Source of the DNA: Chrysoporthe austroafricana
Taxonomy: Eukaryota; Ascomycota; Sordariomycetes; Diaporthales; Cryphonectriaceae
Reading direction: 5' to 3'
DNA: 64,000 nucleotides
NCBI GenBank assembly: GCA_001051155.2
Contig: JYIP02000001.1
Location: 2,666,001 to 2,730,000, forward strand
Shown here: piece after piece, positions 23,052 to 33,281 of the stretch
Layout of the letters: each line of letters begins with the position of its first letter
Numbering within the stretch: the stretch's first letter is position 1
Made by a program: the position numbers and the translations under genes
Notes under the pieces: model-generated
Told to the model about the DNA's origin: nothing
What the model saw: only the letters and a program-made list of their open reading frames with translations
Database searches by the model: none

Positions 23052-24252
23052 CTATTTGGTCTTGCTGGACGCGCTCTTGGCCAGCCCGATGCCCAGACCG
23101 ACGCCGAGACCGATCGCTAGGATGATGAGGAAGACGATCAGCGTGCACCACCACTTGAGCTTGCGCCTGTTGCGGGCATGCTTGTTCGCGACGTCGATCT
23201 GCTTGTTGCCCTCCTCCATATTTGTCACGGCGTTGTTGGTCTGCTCCTCGACCTGCTTGACGATCGGCTCCTGCTGGATGATCATCGTGTCCAGGTCCTG
23301 GATCAGCGTCACCAGCTCGTTGATGGAACGCTCGATGTTGAGGAGCTCGTTGTGCCGCGCGCGCACATTACCGAGCACCGCGGAGGCCTGGCCGGAGCGG
23401 TTGGTCCGGAGCTGTTTGAAGCAGAGTCAGCATAACACGTTCCTTTTCTGGTAGGGCACACAGGGGAGGAAAAGACCCACCGCCGTCTGGAAGACACCCT
23501 CATCACCCCAATCTCTCTCCGCAGCCCTCCGCACCTCGTCCTCCGGCGCGTCCGGATTCACAATTCTGTACTGCCTCGCGATCTGCTCACGGTACCGCTC
23601 CTTGAAAGCCTGCTCCTCCTGGATGTAGCCCTGCAGCTCCTTCTGGAAATCGCCGTTGAGAGCCTCCCACTGACGCTTCTTGAGGCCGGCGCTGCTCTCG
23701 TTGGACGGGGTGCGCTCGACGTCGCTCTTGAGCGAGCGGATCTGGTCGCGGATGGAGGTGTTCTTGAGCTGGGTCGACGCCACGAGGTCGTCCAGCCGGC
23801 GCTGCGCCGAGTCGTCGGTGCCGCCCAGCGCGAGCTGGTGCAGCTGGCTGATGCGCTGGACGTCGGCGGTCAGGGACCGGATCTCGTTGCGCACGTGCGA
23901 GACGCGTGAGAGGAAGTCCTGCTGCGAGAGGACGCCTGTGGGGGCGCCGGAGGGGACGGACCCGTAGGGGTTTGCCGGCTCCGACTGCGGGGAGGAGAAG
24001 TGCTGCATCTCATGTTGTTCCTGAGGGTGAAGGGAGCGTCAGCCATGTACTTGGGTTGGTCCGGGGGTTCCGCTTGGGTGTCCTGGCATGCGGCCTGTCC
24101 CCCGGCGCGGCTTGAGTCTCGGCGAGGGTGCTTGGGCTGGGCGGGGACAGACGTACCGAGCCCCCGTAGGGGTTCCCATAGGGAGCAGAGCTGTAGCCCT
24201 CCTGCGGCTGCGAGGAGCCGTACGGGTTTCCGGAGGACTGATTATACGACAT
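23052..24252 (-). CDS. SSO1: Plasma-membrane syntaxin (Sso1/2-type t-SNARE)
   Basis: Qa-SNARE for exocytic vesicle fusion at the plasma membrane. Exons 24252-24157, 24020-23481 and 23411-23052 encode 331 residues. Both introns have canonical ends, and one has a clear GCTGACG branch region. Seen in order: an N-terminal tail with repeated NPYG motifs, the Habc helical domain beginning about FLSRVSHVRNEIRSLTADV, a linker, and a C-terminal SNARE helix (ERSINELVTLIQDLDTMII, then QQEPIVKQVEEQ, which holds the central-layer glutamine region). A basic juxtamembrane patch RNRRKLKWW and a single C-terminal anchor LIVFLIILAIGLGVGLGIG complete the protein. This is the layout of Sso1/Syn1 rather than endosomal or Golgi syntaxins. 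The stop is TAG at 23052-23054. Confidence 0.95.
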
Positions 24253-25193
24253 GTTGATGCTGGATGGTGATGGATGGACCGGATCCGCCGGGCAGGGAGA
24301 AGTCAATTGACTGTCTGGACTGCTGTCTGGTGTCCGGCGCCGTATGATAATCCGTCGCTATCTGACCTCTTAGGTCATGTATCGTTCATGTGACAGAAAG
24401 AGGTGAGGGCAGGTCAGGATGTGTGTAGTAGGAAGCGCGAAATAAAGTTGGCACAAATGTGATAGCAGCGGCGTCTTAGAAGAGAGTATTGCATGCAGAC
24501 TACCACGAGATATTCCACCCAACGGTTGCATCAGCAGGTGCAAGCCAGCCGAAGTGGACGGGCGCAGCGCAGCGCGCAGCACAGCCCAGCCAGGCCCAAC
24601 CAGCCGTTGAAGGCCTCGGAAACGAAAGCGAAACAGAACGGTACAGCAGAAGGCGACCCCTAGTCGTATGACGTTTACTACGAAGTAAGCTTGTCTGCCC
24701 CTAGCTTCTCCACTGGCCGTCTGGTGGGATCACCCCACTGGTCACTGCTACCCTTGCCCGCCACGCCGTACCGTGTTGGTTGTGGGGAGGCAAAGGGGAT
24801 TTACATAAAGTGATTGCAGCAGAGTAGGTCGCTGCTCCCAGACTGAAAAGAGACAAGCGCCAGTAGGATGGTTCCCAAGGGACGCCGGAGGGAAGACTAC
24901 GGGGCGGTGAGGATGACACGAACTACTCCGCAGAGGGAATTCGAGCCTAGGTCGTGGGGATAAACTTTGCAGGGACGAGAAATCCTGGCGGCGGCTTGTT
25001 ATTTCGAATCTGAGTAGACGGCAGGGCGACGATGAGCCTGGCATGTTCAGCTTAGGTAGGTGCTGAGGGCGTCCCTGCCGTGCCTGCTTCCAGAAAATAC
25101 CAGGGCCTCGAGCCAAGAGATCGGGTGCAAAGGGTACCACCGACTCGGGTTCTCTCATGAGAGGATTTCGTTCCCTCCTATGGACCGTCGCAG
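24253..25193. other. Syntaxin upstream region
   Basis: Promoter and 5' leader side of the syntaxin gene. It has a GCAGC-rich patch near 24562-24600. The open frames here have no motif. No gene is recognised. Confidence 0.45.
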
Positions 25194-25785
25194 CTAAGCT
25201 ACTCCCACCTGCATTCAAGTGGTTGACCCCACTCTATTTTCATCAATTTCCGAACCTGCCACCTTATCTCCATACAAACTTCGGGAACGTTTTAAGCTGC
25301 CAGGCTTTCGAGCCAGGCCTTCGAATGCCAGGCTCGCAAACCTTCTTATTGCCAGGCTCGCGAGCCCTCTTGTCGCCAGCCCTCGAATGCCAGGCCCTCG
25401 AATGCCAGGCCCTCGAATGCCAGGCCCTCGAATGCCAGGCCCTCGAATGCCAGGCCCTCGAATGCCAGGCCCTCGAATGCCAGGCCCGCGAGCCCTCTTG
25501 TCGCCAGCCATACTTCTGCACCTGCCATACTGCCGGACGGAAGCTTAGAGCCTGGAAATGACGGTTCTGGTATAATCTCCATACAATTCAGCACATATAG
25601 CTGGTTCTGTCGCAAATCTCTGAATAGCTTCAGTCGTGGTAAAGGAGGGAAGGTGGGTGGTGGTGGCACCAGGTAAGATTAAAAAGTTCCCCAAGTTTGT
25701 ATGAAGATAAGGTGGCAGGTTCGGGAATTGACGAAAATAGAGTGGGGACGACCACTTGAATGCAGGTGGGAGTACCGCCGCTTAG
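25194..25785. mobile_element. Foldback/MITE-like element with terminal inverted repeats
   Basis: Two arms of about 100 bp, 25194-25294 and the reverse complement of 25679-25785, are near-identical by eye: about 7 mismatches plus one 5-bp indel. Shared landmarks from the outside in are CTAAGC, TACTCCCACCTGCATTCAAG, CCCCACTCTATTTTC, GAACCTGCCACCTTATCT, CATACAAACTT and TTTTTAA. Between the arms, about 385 bp contain a 15-bp minisatellite and no ORF with protein character. Four of the arm differences are C/T or G/A transitions. Structure fits a non-autonomous foldback element or MITE. A clear target-site duplication was not found, although CTCATGAG occurs on both sides (about 25154 and 25822). 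Confidence 0.7.
25380..25487. repeat. 15-bp minisatellite (7 perfect units)
   Basis: Seven exact head-to-tail copies of CCCTCGAATGCCAGG, with decayed relatives upstream from about 25300. The array is bracketed by a 22-bp direct repeat GCGAGCCCTCTTGTCGCCAGCC at about 25361-25382 and 25488-25509. It sits inside the loop of the foldback element. There are no unique spacers, so it is not CRISPR-like. Confidence 0.9.
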
Positions 25786-26563
25786 ATGGACCCCGCCACT
25801 GCTGACGGCGCCAGTCGTCACTCATGAGGCTTTGCAGGCGCTTCTCAGCTGGGATGGATCGCATGCGCCTCAATCTGCACCAAGGCTCTTGTTTAGTTCG
25901 AGCTATTAATATAGTAAGATCTTCGGATGTTTTATCCAGACATTTAGGTTTGTACATTATACCGTCTGAAGGCTTGTGGCATCCTAGCCGACTGGCTCCC
26001 TCTTGTCACCGCCGAAGGCCAGCATTCCAGCATAGAATGTAAAGCCTATGTCTTAATCTCCGGCTTTGATTTGGGTACTTGGGTATCTTTCCCTTCGATT
26101 GATGCCCCTCTTCCTATCCCATACTTGCTCCTGGTGCACTCTGCCTCTGCGATCTCAATATGCGGTGATCGGCGCTGAGGTGCCTATTTCCATCAATAGG
26201 CGACGTTGGAGTATAAGAACCTTCGGCACCAGTCTCAACGCGGACAGGCACTCAACTTCGTCATGACTGCCAACACTGGCCAGGTGCTCCTGAGTCGTCT
26301 TCAGTCAAGTTTCAATGGCGCAACGCGGTGGGCCCGCTCCAAATACCATACCCAATGAGCCTTCTGTACAAGATTTGCATAGCAAAGATTCTTGCCATGA
26401 CCCAGGACTTGCATCGCAGCAACGCAGCGTTATAGGACCTCTTGTACTAGAGGGCCTTGATCCTAACGCAGGACTGATCCCTTGTCCATGATCCGGTAAG
26501 GAGCCCTAGGTGGCCGCCGAGCACTTGTGTTGACCTCAATTGTCGTTCCAGGCGATCTTTCGC
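25786..26563. other. Intergenic, one short Kozak-context ORF
   Basis: No recognised gene. A TATAAG motif at 26212 is followed 46 nt later by a 31-codon ORF (26263-26358) in reasonable context; its translation has no recognised motif. The remainder is downstream of minus-strand IMP4 and probably includes its 3' UTR. Confidence 0.4.
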
Positions 26564-27775
26564 TCAGAGGTAGTTCTTCTTCTTGCTTGTACGTGTGTAC
26601 TGGTTCAAGTGCCACTCAACGTCACCATCCTTGTTGCCCAGTGATCCGCCTCGTATCTCGAATGGTCGGATGCTCATCCTCGGCCCGACCTCGCTGAGCT
26701 CGCAAGAGTCATACGAGGTTCGCACGAAAACATGGTGCCGAACCTCGATGATATCGTCGATGTTCTTGAACGTGACGATTCTGCCGCTCTTTGGCTTGCT
26801 AGTCATCGGTGGCAGTGGTGGAAACAGGTGCTTGAGGACCTTGACGATCCTCTGGCCCACTGGCGTGGTGAAACCCTGCGAGCTCGTGATCAGCGGCTGC
26901 TCGCAAATCGGCATAGACAATCAGAAGGTCTAGGCACAAACCTCAAAGATAAGGTGTGGGTAGCTTTCCGAGACGGTACCACGCAGACTGTTGGGTATAT
27001 CCTGTCTCAGAACGACATTATGCAGAGAGAATGAGACCGTAGGTCCGTGAGGCAAGTGAGACACTGTCATCGCCGTAGGTGTGCCTCGATGTTCATGCAG
27101 CAGTACAATGTCGGACAAGCCTCTGCTATTACAAGAGCGTACAAGCTCTGGCAGGATGGTGTTGCCTCGATTTAGCCGGATAGCTGTAGGCATCAACAGC
27201 CGTATCTCCTTCGAGAAGGCAGCCAGTCTACTGGAGGGGGATCGTGAGGTAGTCACGAGGACGCGAGGGTCGACGACACCGGAGAGCGCAGCATCTGTGT
27301 CGTGTCAGCGAAGGGGCTGGTGTGTTAATAGCGCCGGAACCATCCGTCCTCCTTCGCCCTGGCTGCACAGCAACGAGCAGAGATCTGACGTAACTTCCCA
27401 TGACAGACTTCAACATCTGCCAACCCGGCTTGACACGATGGTGGTCCCTCGGCGAGAGTCCTGGACGAGGTAGAGGCCGGGAGGATGTACGTACACTCGT
27501 CGTCAAGGTCGAGCTGATCCTTGATGTCGGCACTTGTCTCATCATACGCGAGATCTTTCCTCAGTTGTTCATCGTTTGCGATTGCTCGGTCCAAGGGCTT
27601 GCCAGTCGCAAGTGACTCCCTCAGCTTTGCCCGTTTCTCGCTGATTTCGGCATCGCGAAGGAGAAGGGCTCTCCGGTAGAGGTAATCTCTTCTTTGTCGG
27701 TTTTGTCTGCGCTGTTCAGAGGAAGGACGTCAGTATCTGGATTCTGCTACAAAGTGCGATGATGCTCACAATCAT
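26564..27775 (-). CDS. IMP4: U3 snoRNP protein IMP4 (Brix domain)
   Basis: Component of the SSU processome that helps U3 snoRNA pair with pre-rRNA in the nucleolus. The model has four exons: 27775-27770 (just ATGATT), 27711-27495, 27294-26942 and 26875-26564, encoding 295 residues, close to yeast Imp4. The 6-nt first exon is required to give the family start [19 protein letters not shown]. Splicing also rebuilds [20 protein letters not shown] at the second intron and [15 protein letters not shown] at the third. The Brix core is seen in [18 protein letters not shown] and [20 protein letters not shown]. The C-terminus ([30 protein letters not shown] block, [14 protein letters not shown]) is characteristic. 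It is divergent from UPF1. Confidence 0.95.
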
Positions 27776-28403
27776 CTTCGGTTCCTGATACTGGTGTGGT
27801 TGATCGAAGCAGTGAAGACACAGACCATAATAAACATGAATGTGAAGTGCAAGTTTAGTGATAAGGTACTTTTTTCTCTTATCGTCTCCTACTACCGGCA
27901 GGCAGCCCAGCGGCCGCAGGACAGGCCCATGCCACGCTAAAAGTGGGGGAAACACGGGCGCCGCATCCCTGCAAGTCATTGGCGTGCATTTGAACCTCAT
28001 TCTTTTCTTTGGGGTTGCTGAATTCCATCAACGACAACACCCAACTTTGAACAACCGTGCAAGTCGAGAGTCCACCACAGCACGCCTGCCACGATCACCG
28101 CCTGGGGAGGACTGTTTGCGAGTGCCAGCTAGGATGTGATCGCCACTACAGATTGTCATCACCTACTTTACTTTGATCCAAGTGGAAGCTACAAGCAGCT
28201 TCACCATCCTAAGATTGCCTGCAGGGTGCGTCAGGACCGCCATCCCCCTCCCTCGCCAACTTGCCCAAGCTTGCTACTCCTTCTGCGATTATCTTCCAGC
28301 ATTTGCACAGCTACTGCATATATAACTACTAAAGCTGACTCTACTTAAGTGGCTGCCTGCCACAGATTCCAATCTCGCGACGACAACAAGAGCATCCTGC
28401 ATC
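27776..28403. promoter_or_regulatory. Divergent promoter region IMP4/UPF1
   Basis: A 628-bp region separating the start codons of two divergent RNA-metabolism genes. It has pyrimidine-rich tracts on the plus strand near 28240-28270, typical of fungal core promoters. No specific factor site is claimed. Confidence 0.5.
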
Positions 28404-31400
28404 ATGGATGCTGCCTTCAACCATGTTGGCAACCACCTGATCTCTGATTCCGCCAATACCATCAAGGCCGGTGGCTCTGATGAATTATCTAATATCGACC
28501 CCGATGAGAGCCTTCTCTATGGGAAATCCGGTGGACGCAGGGGGCCAGGGAACGGCCGGCGGCGAACCGACGACGACGACGGCGAAACCGAGGTGGGCGA
28601 CGAAGACGATGACGAGAGCCTCGCGAGCGCCCCCGTTAATGCCATGAAGGGCGTGCGACTCACGGATAATGAAGACGAAAAGGATCTTCCTGCCCATGCC
28701 TGCGCCTACTGTGGCATCCACTCTCCGGCGTCTGTTGTGAAGTGTTTATCTTGCAGCAAGTGGTTCTGCAGCGGCCGCGGAGGCACCAACAGCTCGCACA
28801 TTGTGAACCACCTCGTCCGCGCTCGACACAAAGAGGTCCAGCTACACCCACAGTCTGCTATGCAGGACACGATTCTGGAATGCTACAACTGCGGAACCCG
28901 CAACGTCTTCATGCTCGGCTTCATCCCTGCGAAGTCCGACACCGTCGTCGTGCTTCTCTGCCGACAGCCCTGCGCCGCTAGCACATCTGCCAAGGATATG
29001 AGTTGGGATGTGTCGCGCTGGCAACCTTTGATTGAGTCGCGCTCGTTCTTGGACTGGCTGGTTCCTCCCCCGTCGGATGCCGAACAATTGCGCGCTCGCC
29101 AGCTCAACCCACCCACCATTGCCAAGCTCGAGGAGATGTGGAAGGAAGATGCCAACGCCACCGTTGCAGATCTAGAAAAGGCTGCGAATGTCGACGATGA
29201 TCCTCACCCTGTCCTCCTCCAATACGATGATCCTTATCACTACCAAAACATTTTCGGGCCCCTCGTCAAGATGGAGTCTGATTACGATAAGAAGCTGAAG
29301 GAGGCTCAAGGGGAAGATGGTCTGGTCGTGAGCTGGACTGTGGGTCTCAACGGCAAACACATGGCGAGCTTCATTCTGCCCAAGATGGAGTCAGGCGATG
29401 TCAAACTCGCAGTCGGTGATGAGATGCGCCTCAAATACAAGGGCGAGCTCCGTCCTCCGTGGGAAGGGGTTGGCTATGTCATCAAGATCCCCAACAACCA
29501 GAGCGACGAGGTAACCTTAGAGCTCCGCAAGACTGGCAGCGAGAAGTCTGTTCCAACTGACTGCACCCACAACTTCTCCGCCGAGTACGTCTGGAAAGCT
29601 ACGTCTTATGATCGCATGCAGCTTGCCATGAAGACTTTCGCCCTTGACGAGAAGAGTGTGTCCGGCTTCTTGTTCCATAAGCTGCTTGGTCACGAAGTTC
29701 AAGTCGCGCCGACGAGGCCTCAGATGCCTAGAAAGTTCACCGCGCCAAACCTGCCAGACTTGAACAACAGTCAGATCAATGCTATTAAGGCTGTCCTCTC
29801 TTCGCCGCTGAGTCTGATCCAAGGCCCTCCCGGAACTGGCAAGACTGTCACTTCGGCAACAATTATCTATCATCTTGCAAAGATGAGCAGTGGCCAGGTG
29901 CTCGTTTGTGCCCCCTCCAACGTCGCTGTTGATCAGCTTTGTGAGCGGATCGATCGTACTGGCCTCAAGGTAGTGCGCCTGACTGCCAAATCTCGTGAGG
30001 ACGTAGAATCTTCTGTCAAGTTCCTCGCCTTACACGAGCAGGTGCGCCAGTTGGCCGAGGACATGAACTCAGAGTTGGGCAAGCTCACGACGTTAAAGAA
30101 TGAATATGGCGAGCTGAAGAGTCATGACGAGAAGAAGTTCAAACAGCTCACTAAGGCTGCTGAACGGGAAATTTTGAGCAATGCTGACGTCGTCTGCTGC
30201 ACCTGTGTTGGTGCGGGCGACCCTCGCATCCTCAAAATGCAATTCCGAAGTGTGCTCATCGACGAGTCCACACAATCAGCTGAGCCGGAGTGTATGATTC
30301 CTCTCGTTCTTGGCTGCAAGCAGGTTGTTTTGGTCGGTGACCATAAACAGCTTGGCCCTGTGATCATGAACAAGAAGGCTGCCAAAGCAGGTCTGAACCA
30401 GTCCCTTTTCGAGCGACTAGTCAAGCTTCAGCACGTTCCAATCCGGCTCAACGTCCAATACCGAATGCACCCTTGTTTGTCGGAGTTTCCTTCCAACATG
30501 TTCTACGAGGGTTCTCTTCAGAACGGTGTTACAATTCAGGAGCGTCTTCGTAAGGACGTCGATTTCCCCTGGCCTGTCGCCGAGACACCTATGATGTTTT
30601 GGTCAAATTTGGGCAACGAGGAAATCTCCGCATCCGGCACGTCATATCTCAATCGCACTGAGGCATCGAATGTCGAGAAGGTCGTGACCCGATTCTTGAA
30701 GGCTGGCGTCAAGCCTCTTGACATCGGTGTTATCACGCCATACGAAGGTCAGCGCAGTTACATTGTGAGCACTCTTCAGACTACGGGTACTTTCAAGAAG
30801 GAGAGCTACAAGGAAGTCGAGGTTGCCTCTGTCGATGCTTTCCAGGGTCGTGAGAAAGACTTCATCGTCCTCTCTTGCGTCCGCTCTAACGACACGCAAG
30901 GCATTGGTTTCCTTTCTGATCCTCGTCGTTTGAATGTGGCGCTCACTCGAGCGAAATACGGTCTTGTCATTATCGGAAATCCGAAGGTTCTCTCCAAGCA
31001 CGATCTCTGGCACCACCTGCTGGTGCACTTCAAGGACAGCAAGTGCCTTGTGGAGGGTCCTCTCACCAATCTCCAGACTTCTCTGCTGCAGTTCAGTCGA
31101 CCTAAGACGACCTACCGGCCACCGCGTTCAGGTCCTGTTGGACAGCAAACAGCAAGCTACACGAACGGCCGGTACAGCGATATGAATGGTTCCACCCGCG
31201 ACTTCGACTCACAATCCATAATATCGTATGTTCCGGACGACGTCTCCTCTATCCATAGCTCCGCGCTTGGAGGCGCTGGTCTGAATTCCGCCTACCCTCA
31301 CATGTTCTCGAGCTTCAGCCCCGATGCGTGGCCCGGTCTCCCTGGCGTCAACCCACCTGGTAGATCGAACGGAAGGAGCCGAGGCCGAGCCACCGAGAGC

Positions 31401-31694
31401 GTCGCAGGCGAAAGCGTGGCTAACTCTGAGTTTACCGATGCAAGTGCCAGTGTCATCGGCGGCAAGGGTATCGGCCAGGGTGGTGCTAGTCTCGGATCGG
31501 GCTTGCAAGATGCTGTCGGCTTCTCCCGTCCAACATCCTACAGCCAAAGCGATCGCCTTCGTCAATACGTGGAGGGCATGAGCGGTGGCCGCATGGGTCC
31601 GAGCAACGGATACCTGCGCAGGGACGACGACGAGAAGAGCATCAGCACTGCCTTCCACAGCCAGATCGGCGGACCTGGATTTGATGGAATTTGA
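28404..31694 (+). CDS. UPF1: NMD RNA helicase UPF1
   Basis: ATP-dependent 5'-3' RNA helicase central to nonsense-mediated mRNA decay. Intronless ORF of 1096 residues. N-terminal acidic tail, then the zinc-binding CH domain beginning at [20 protein letters not shown], with regularly spaced Cys/His pairs through [14 protein letters not shown]. The stalk/1B region follows. The SF1 helicase core shows motif I GPPGTGKT (about residues 474-481), motif Ic-type [12 protein letters not shown], motif II DEST (about 620-623), motif [11 protein letters not shown], motif IV-type NVQYRMHP, and motifs [23 protein letters not shown] and [11 protein letters not shown]. The last about 200 residues are Gly/Ser-rich and low complexity with a few SQ dipeptides. 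All helicase motifs look intact. Confidence 0.98.
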   Translation: MDAAFNHVGNHLISDSANTIKAGGSDELSNIDPDESLLYGKSGGRRGPGNGRRRTDDDDGETEVGDEDDDESLASAPVNAMKGVRLTDNEDEKDLPAHACAYCGIHSPASVVKCLSCSKWFCSGRGGTNSSHIVNHLVRARHKEVQLHPQSAMQDTILECYNCGTRNVFMLGFIPAKSDTVVVLLCRQPCAASTSAKDMSWDVSRWQPLIESRSFLDWLVPPPSDAEQLRARQLNPPTIAKLEEMWKEDANATVADLEKAANVDDDPHPVLLQYDDPYHYQNIFGPLVKMESDYDKKLKEAQGEDGLVVSWTVGLNGKHMASFILPKMESGDVKLAVGDEMRLKYKGELRPPWEGVGYVIKIPNNQSDEVTLELRKTGSEKSVPTDCTHNFSAEYVWKATSYDRMQLAMKTFALDEKSVSGFLFHKLLGHEVQVAPTRPQMPRKFTAPNLPDLNNSQINAIKAVLSSPLSLIQGPPGTGKTVTSATIIYHLAKMSSGQVLVCAPSNVAVDQLCERIDRTGLKVVRLTAKSREDVESSVKFLALHEQVRQLAEDMNSELGKLTTLKNEYGELKSHDEKKFKQLTKAAEREILSNADVVCCTCVGAGDPRILKMQFRSVLIDESTQSAEPECMIPLVLGCKQVVLVGDHKQLGPVIMNKKAAKAGLNQSLFERLVKLQHVPIRLNVQYRMHPCLSEFPSNMFYEGSLQNGVTIQERLRKDVDFPWPVAETPMMFWSNLGNEEISASGTSYLNRTEASNVEKVVTRFLKAGVKPLDIGVITPYEGQRSYIVSTLQTTGTFKKESYKEVEVASVDAFQGREKDFIVLSCVRSNDTQGIGFLSDPRRLNVALTRAKYGLVIIGNPKVLSKHDLWHHLLVHFKDSKCLVEGPLTNLQTSLLQFSRPKTTYRPPRSGPVGQQTASYTNGRYSDMNGSTRDFDSQSIISYVPDDVSSIHSSALGGAGLNSAYPHMFSSFSPDAWPGLPGVNPPGRSNGRSRGRATESVAGESVANSEFTDASASVIGGKGIGQGGASLGSGLQDAVGFSRPTSYSQSDRLRQYVEGMSGGRMGPSNGYLRRDDDEKSISTAFHSQIGGPGFDGI

Positions 31695-32772
31695 TTTGCT
31701 TGACGAGAATTGCGGATGACTTTTTTTTAGTTATTTGCAATAGTCTTCACTGCCTGCCTTGAGGCACCGCCTATCGCACCAGCCAGCCCCCCGTCGCCCA
31801 ACGCAAGGATGGGCTTTGTTCTGCGGTCGGAGCGGACCACATCACAGCCAACTGTGCAGAATAAGGAAATGAATAGGTCGCCAAGCATCATGGTCATCTT
31901 ATGTGGCCAGCTTGGAAGGCTTATCTCATGCTCCGCGGTCGAGTCCGCAACCAGCCACGATGATCAAGACGGAGCACGACACCCAATAGGACCGCCCGTC
32001 CATGTCATGCAACGGAGACACGGCAACCAAGGCGACCGAAGCGCTGTCTACCTAGTTCGGGTGTGTCTGAAGAGCAAAGACGGCCACAGATACAATGCGC
32101 TGGTGGTGTGTGGGTGAATGTGGAAGAAGCCTCAGGGACCATTATCTGTCCTGTCTTGAGCATGAGGTGGTTGCCATGGGCAGTGCGATTACATGTTTGT
32201 GCGAGGCCTTTCGAGTTAAGGAATTTCCATGTTCCACACTCGCAGATGAGTTGGCACGAGCATTCTCTCACTTCACATGGGATCCAGGATCAATCCGGAC
32301 TTTTGTGGAATAAGGCTCACTTGGGAGACATGGTACTTGGAGGAAGAGCAGCAAACGTACAGTAGCAGTTGAGTCGTTAGTCATTCGCTTCGGCAATAGT
32401 CACTCATTTGATAATGATTTCTGCCCCTAATGATGCAATATCTGGCTATGGTGATATTTTATAAGGTAGCTAGAATCAAGGCCTTGATGAAAGTCTGCGG
32501 GAAGTTTGGGTGAATGGTACACAAGAGCGGCAACTAGCCATAGGTCACCAGCACAGCTTGGGCCGTTATCGTCGTTACCCTCCCCCGCCCGACTTCCACA
32601 ACACTCTAAAGATCTCACGACTTCATGTTTCTGAGGCAAGCTTCCACTCTATCACATTGTATAGGAACCATTTTGCGGTCTCTATCTTTGTTCTTTTCGA
32701 GAGATCTTCCCTGACTCATCCATTCTCTCCTGTTCACAATTAGGATTCTCAGCCCTTGATTCCGCTCCGGCA
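31695..32772. other. Intergenic after UPF1
   Basis: Starts with the UPF1 3' UTR (T-run near 31722). Plus-strand open frames 31809-32365 have no motif or coding bias. The right end is the 3' side of the small minus-strand gene. Nothing else is recognised. Confidence 0.45.
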
Positions 32773-33281
32773 TTACTCAACCTCAACCTCCTCCATACAG
32801 CTATCACAAAAGACAAAGCTGGTGGCACTCTCATCGTCAGGGTCTCGGGCGAAGTGGACGGCATTGTTTTTCTCCATCACAAGCCAGGGCCCGCTGATCT
32901 GGTGCTCGTGAATGCACGGGCTGTTGATCTTGAGGTAGACCTTCTGGCCTATCTCGAAGGTAGGGAATTGGACCTATTGAAGCACTGTTATTTGGGTGAA
33001 GCGCAAAATACGGCATATATTGGGGAGTTCGGTAGATGGTATTGTGGTCAAGCTGTTGCGAACCAAATGTGATGTCAATTTGGAGATATATGCAGCAGCA
33101 TTCGTTGATATGGTGGGCTGGGATTCAGACTCACTGGTGCAGCGCCAATCTCCTCAGCCAACTGCTTCTGGTTCCTACGAGAGGAACCCTTGACTTGGTT
33201 TTTGCTAATGCACTTTGTAAATGTTAGTTTTTCTCCACGTCAAAATGTATGATAGACGAAGAGGATACTCACTTTACCCAT
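32773..33281 (-). CDS. Small conserved-looking protein of about 95 residues, unknown function
   Basis: Not obvious as an ORF because it is split into three short exons: 33281-33273 (ATGGGTAAA), 33212-33135 and 32973-32773. Donors are GTGAGT for both introns. The first acceptor (ACAAAG, 14 nt after CTAAC) is weaker than the alternative ATTAG, but only it keeps the frame. The result begins MGKCISKNQVKGSSRRNQKQ, continues with EEIGAAPVQFPTFEIGQKVY and HEHQISGPWLVMEKN, and ends in FVFCDSCMEEVEVE. The last exon has 66 sense codons with coding-like composition and a hydrophobic core pattern reminiscent of a small beta-barrel (GQKVYLKIN...WLVME). Family is not recognised. Confidence is moderate for the last exon and lower for the exact 5' structure. 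Confidence 0.6.

Noticed and set aside
25380..25487. Possible CRISPR array
   Set aside because: Units are directly abutting 15-mers without spacers, in a eukaryotic genome.
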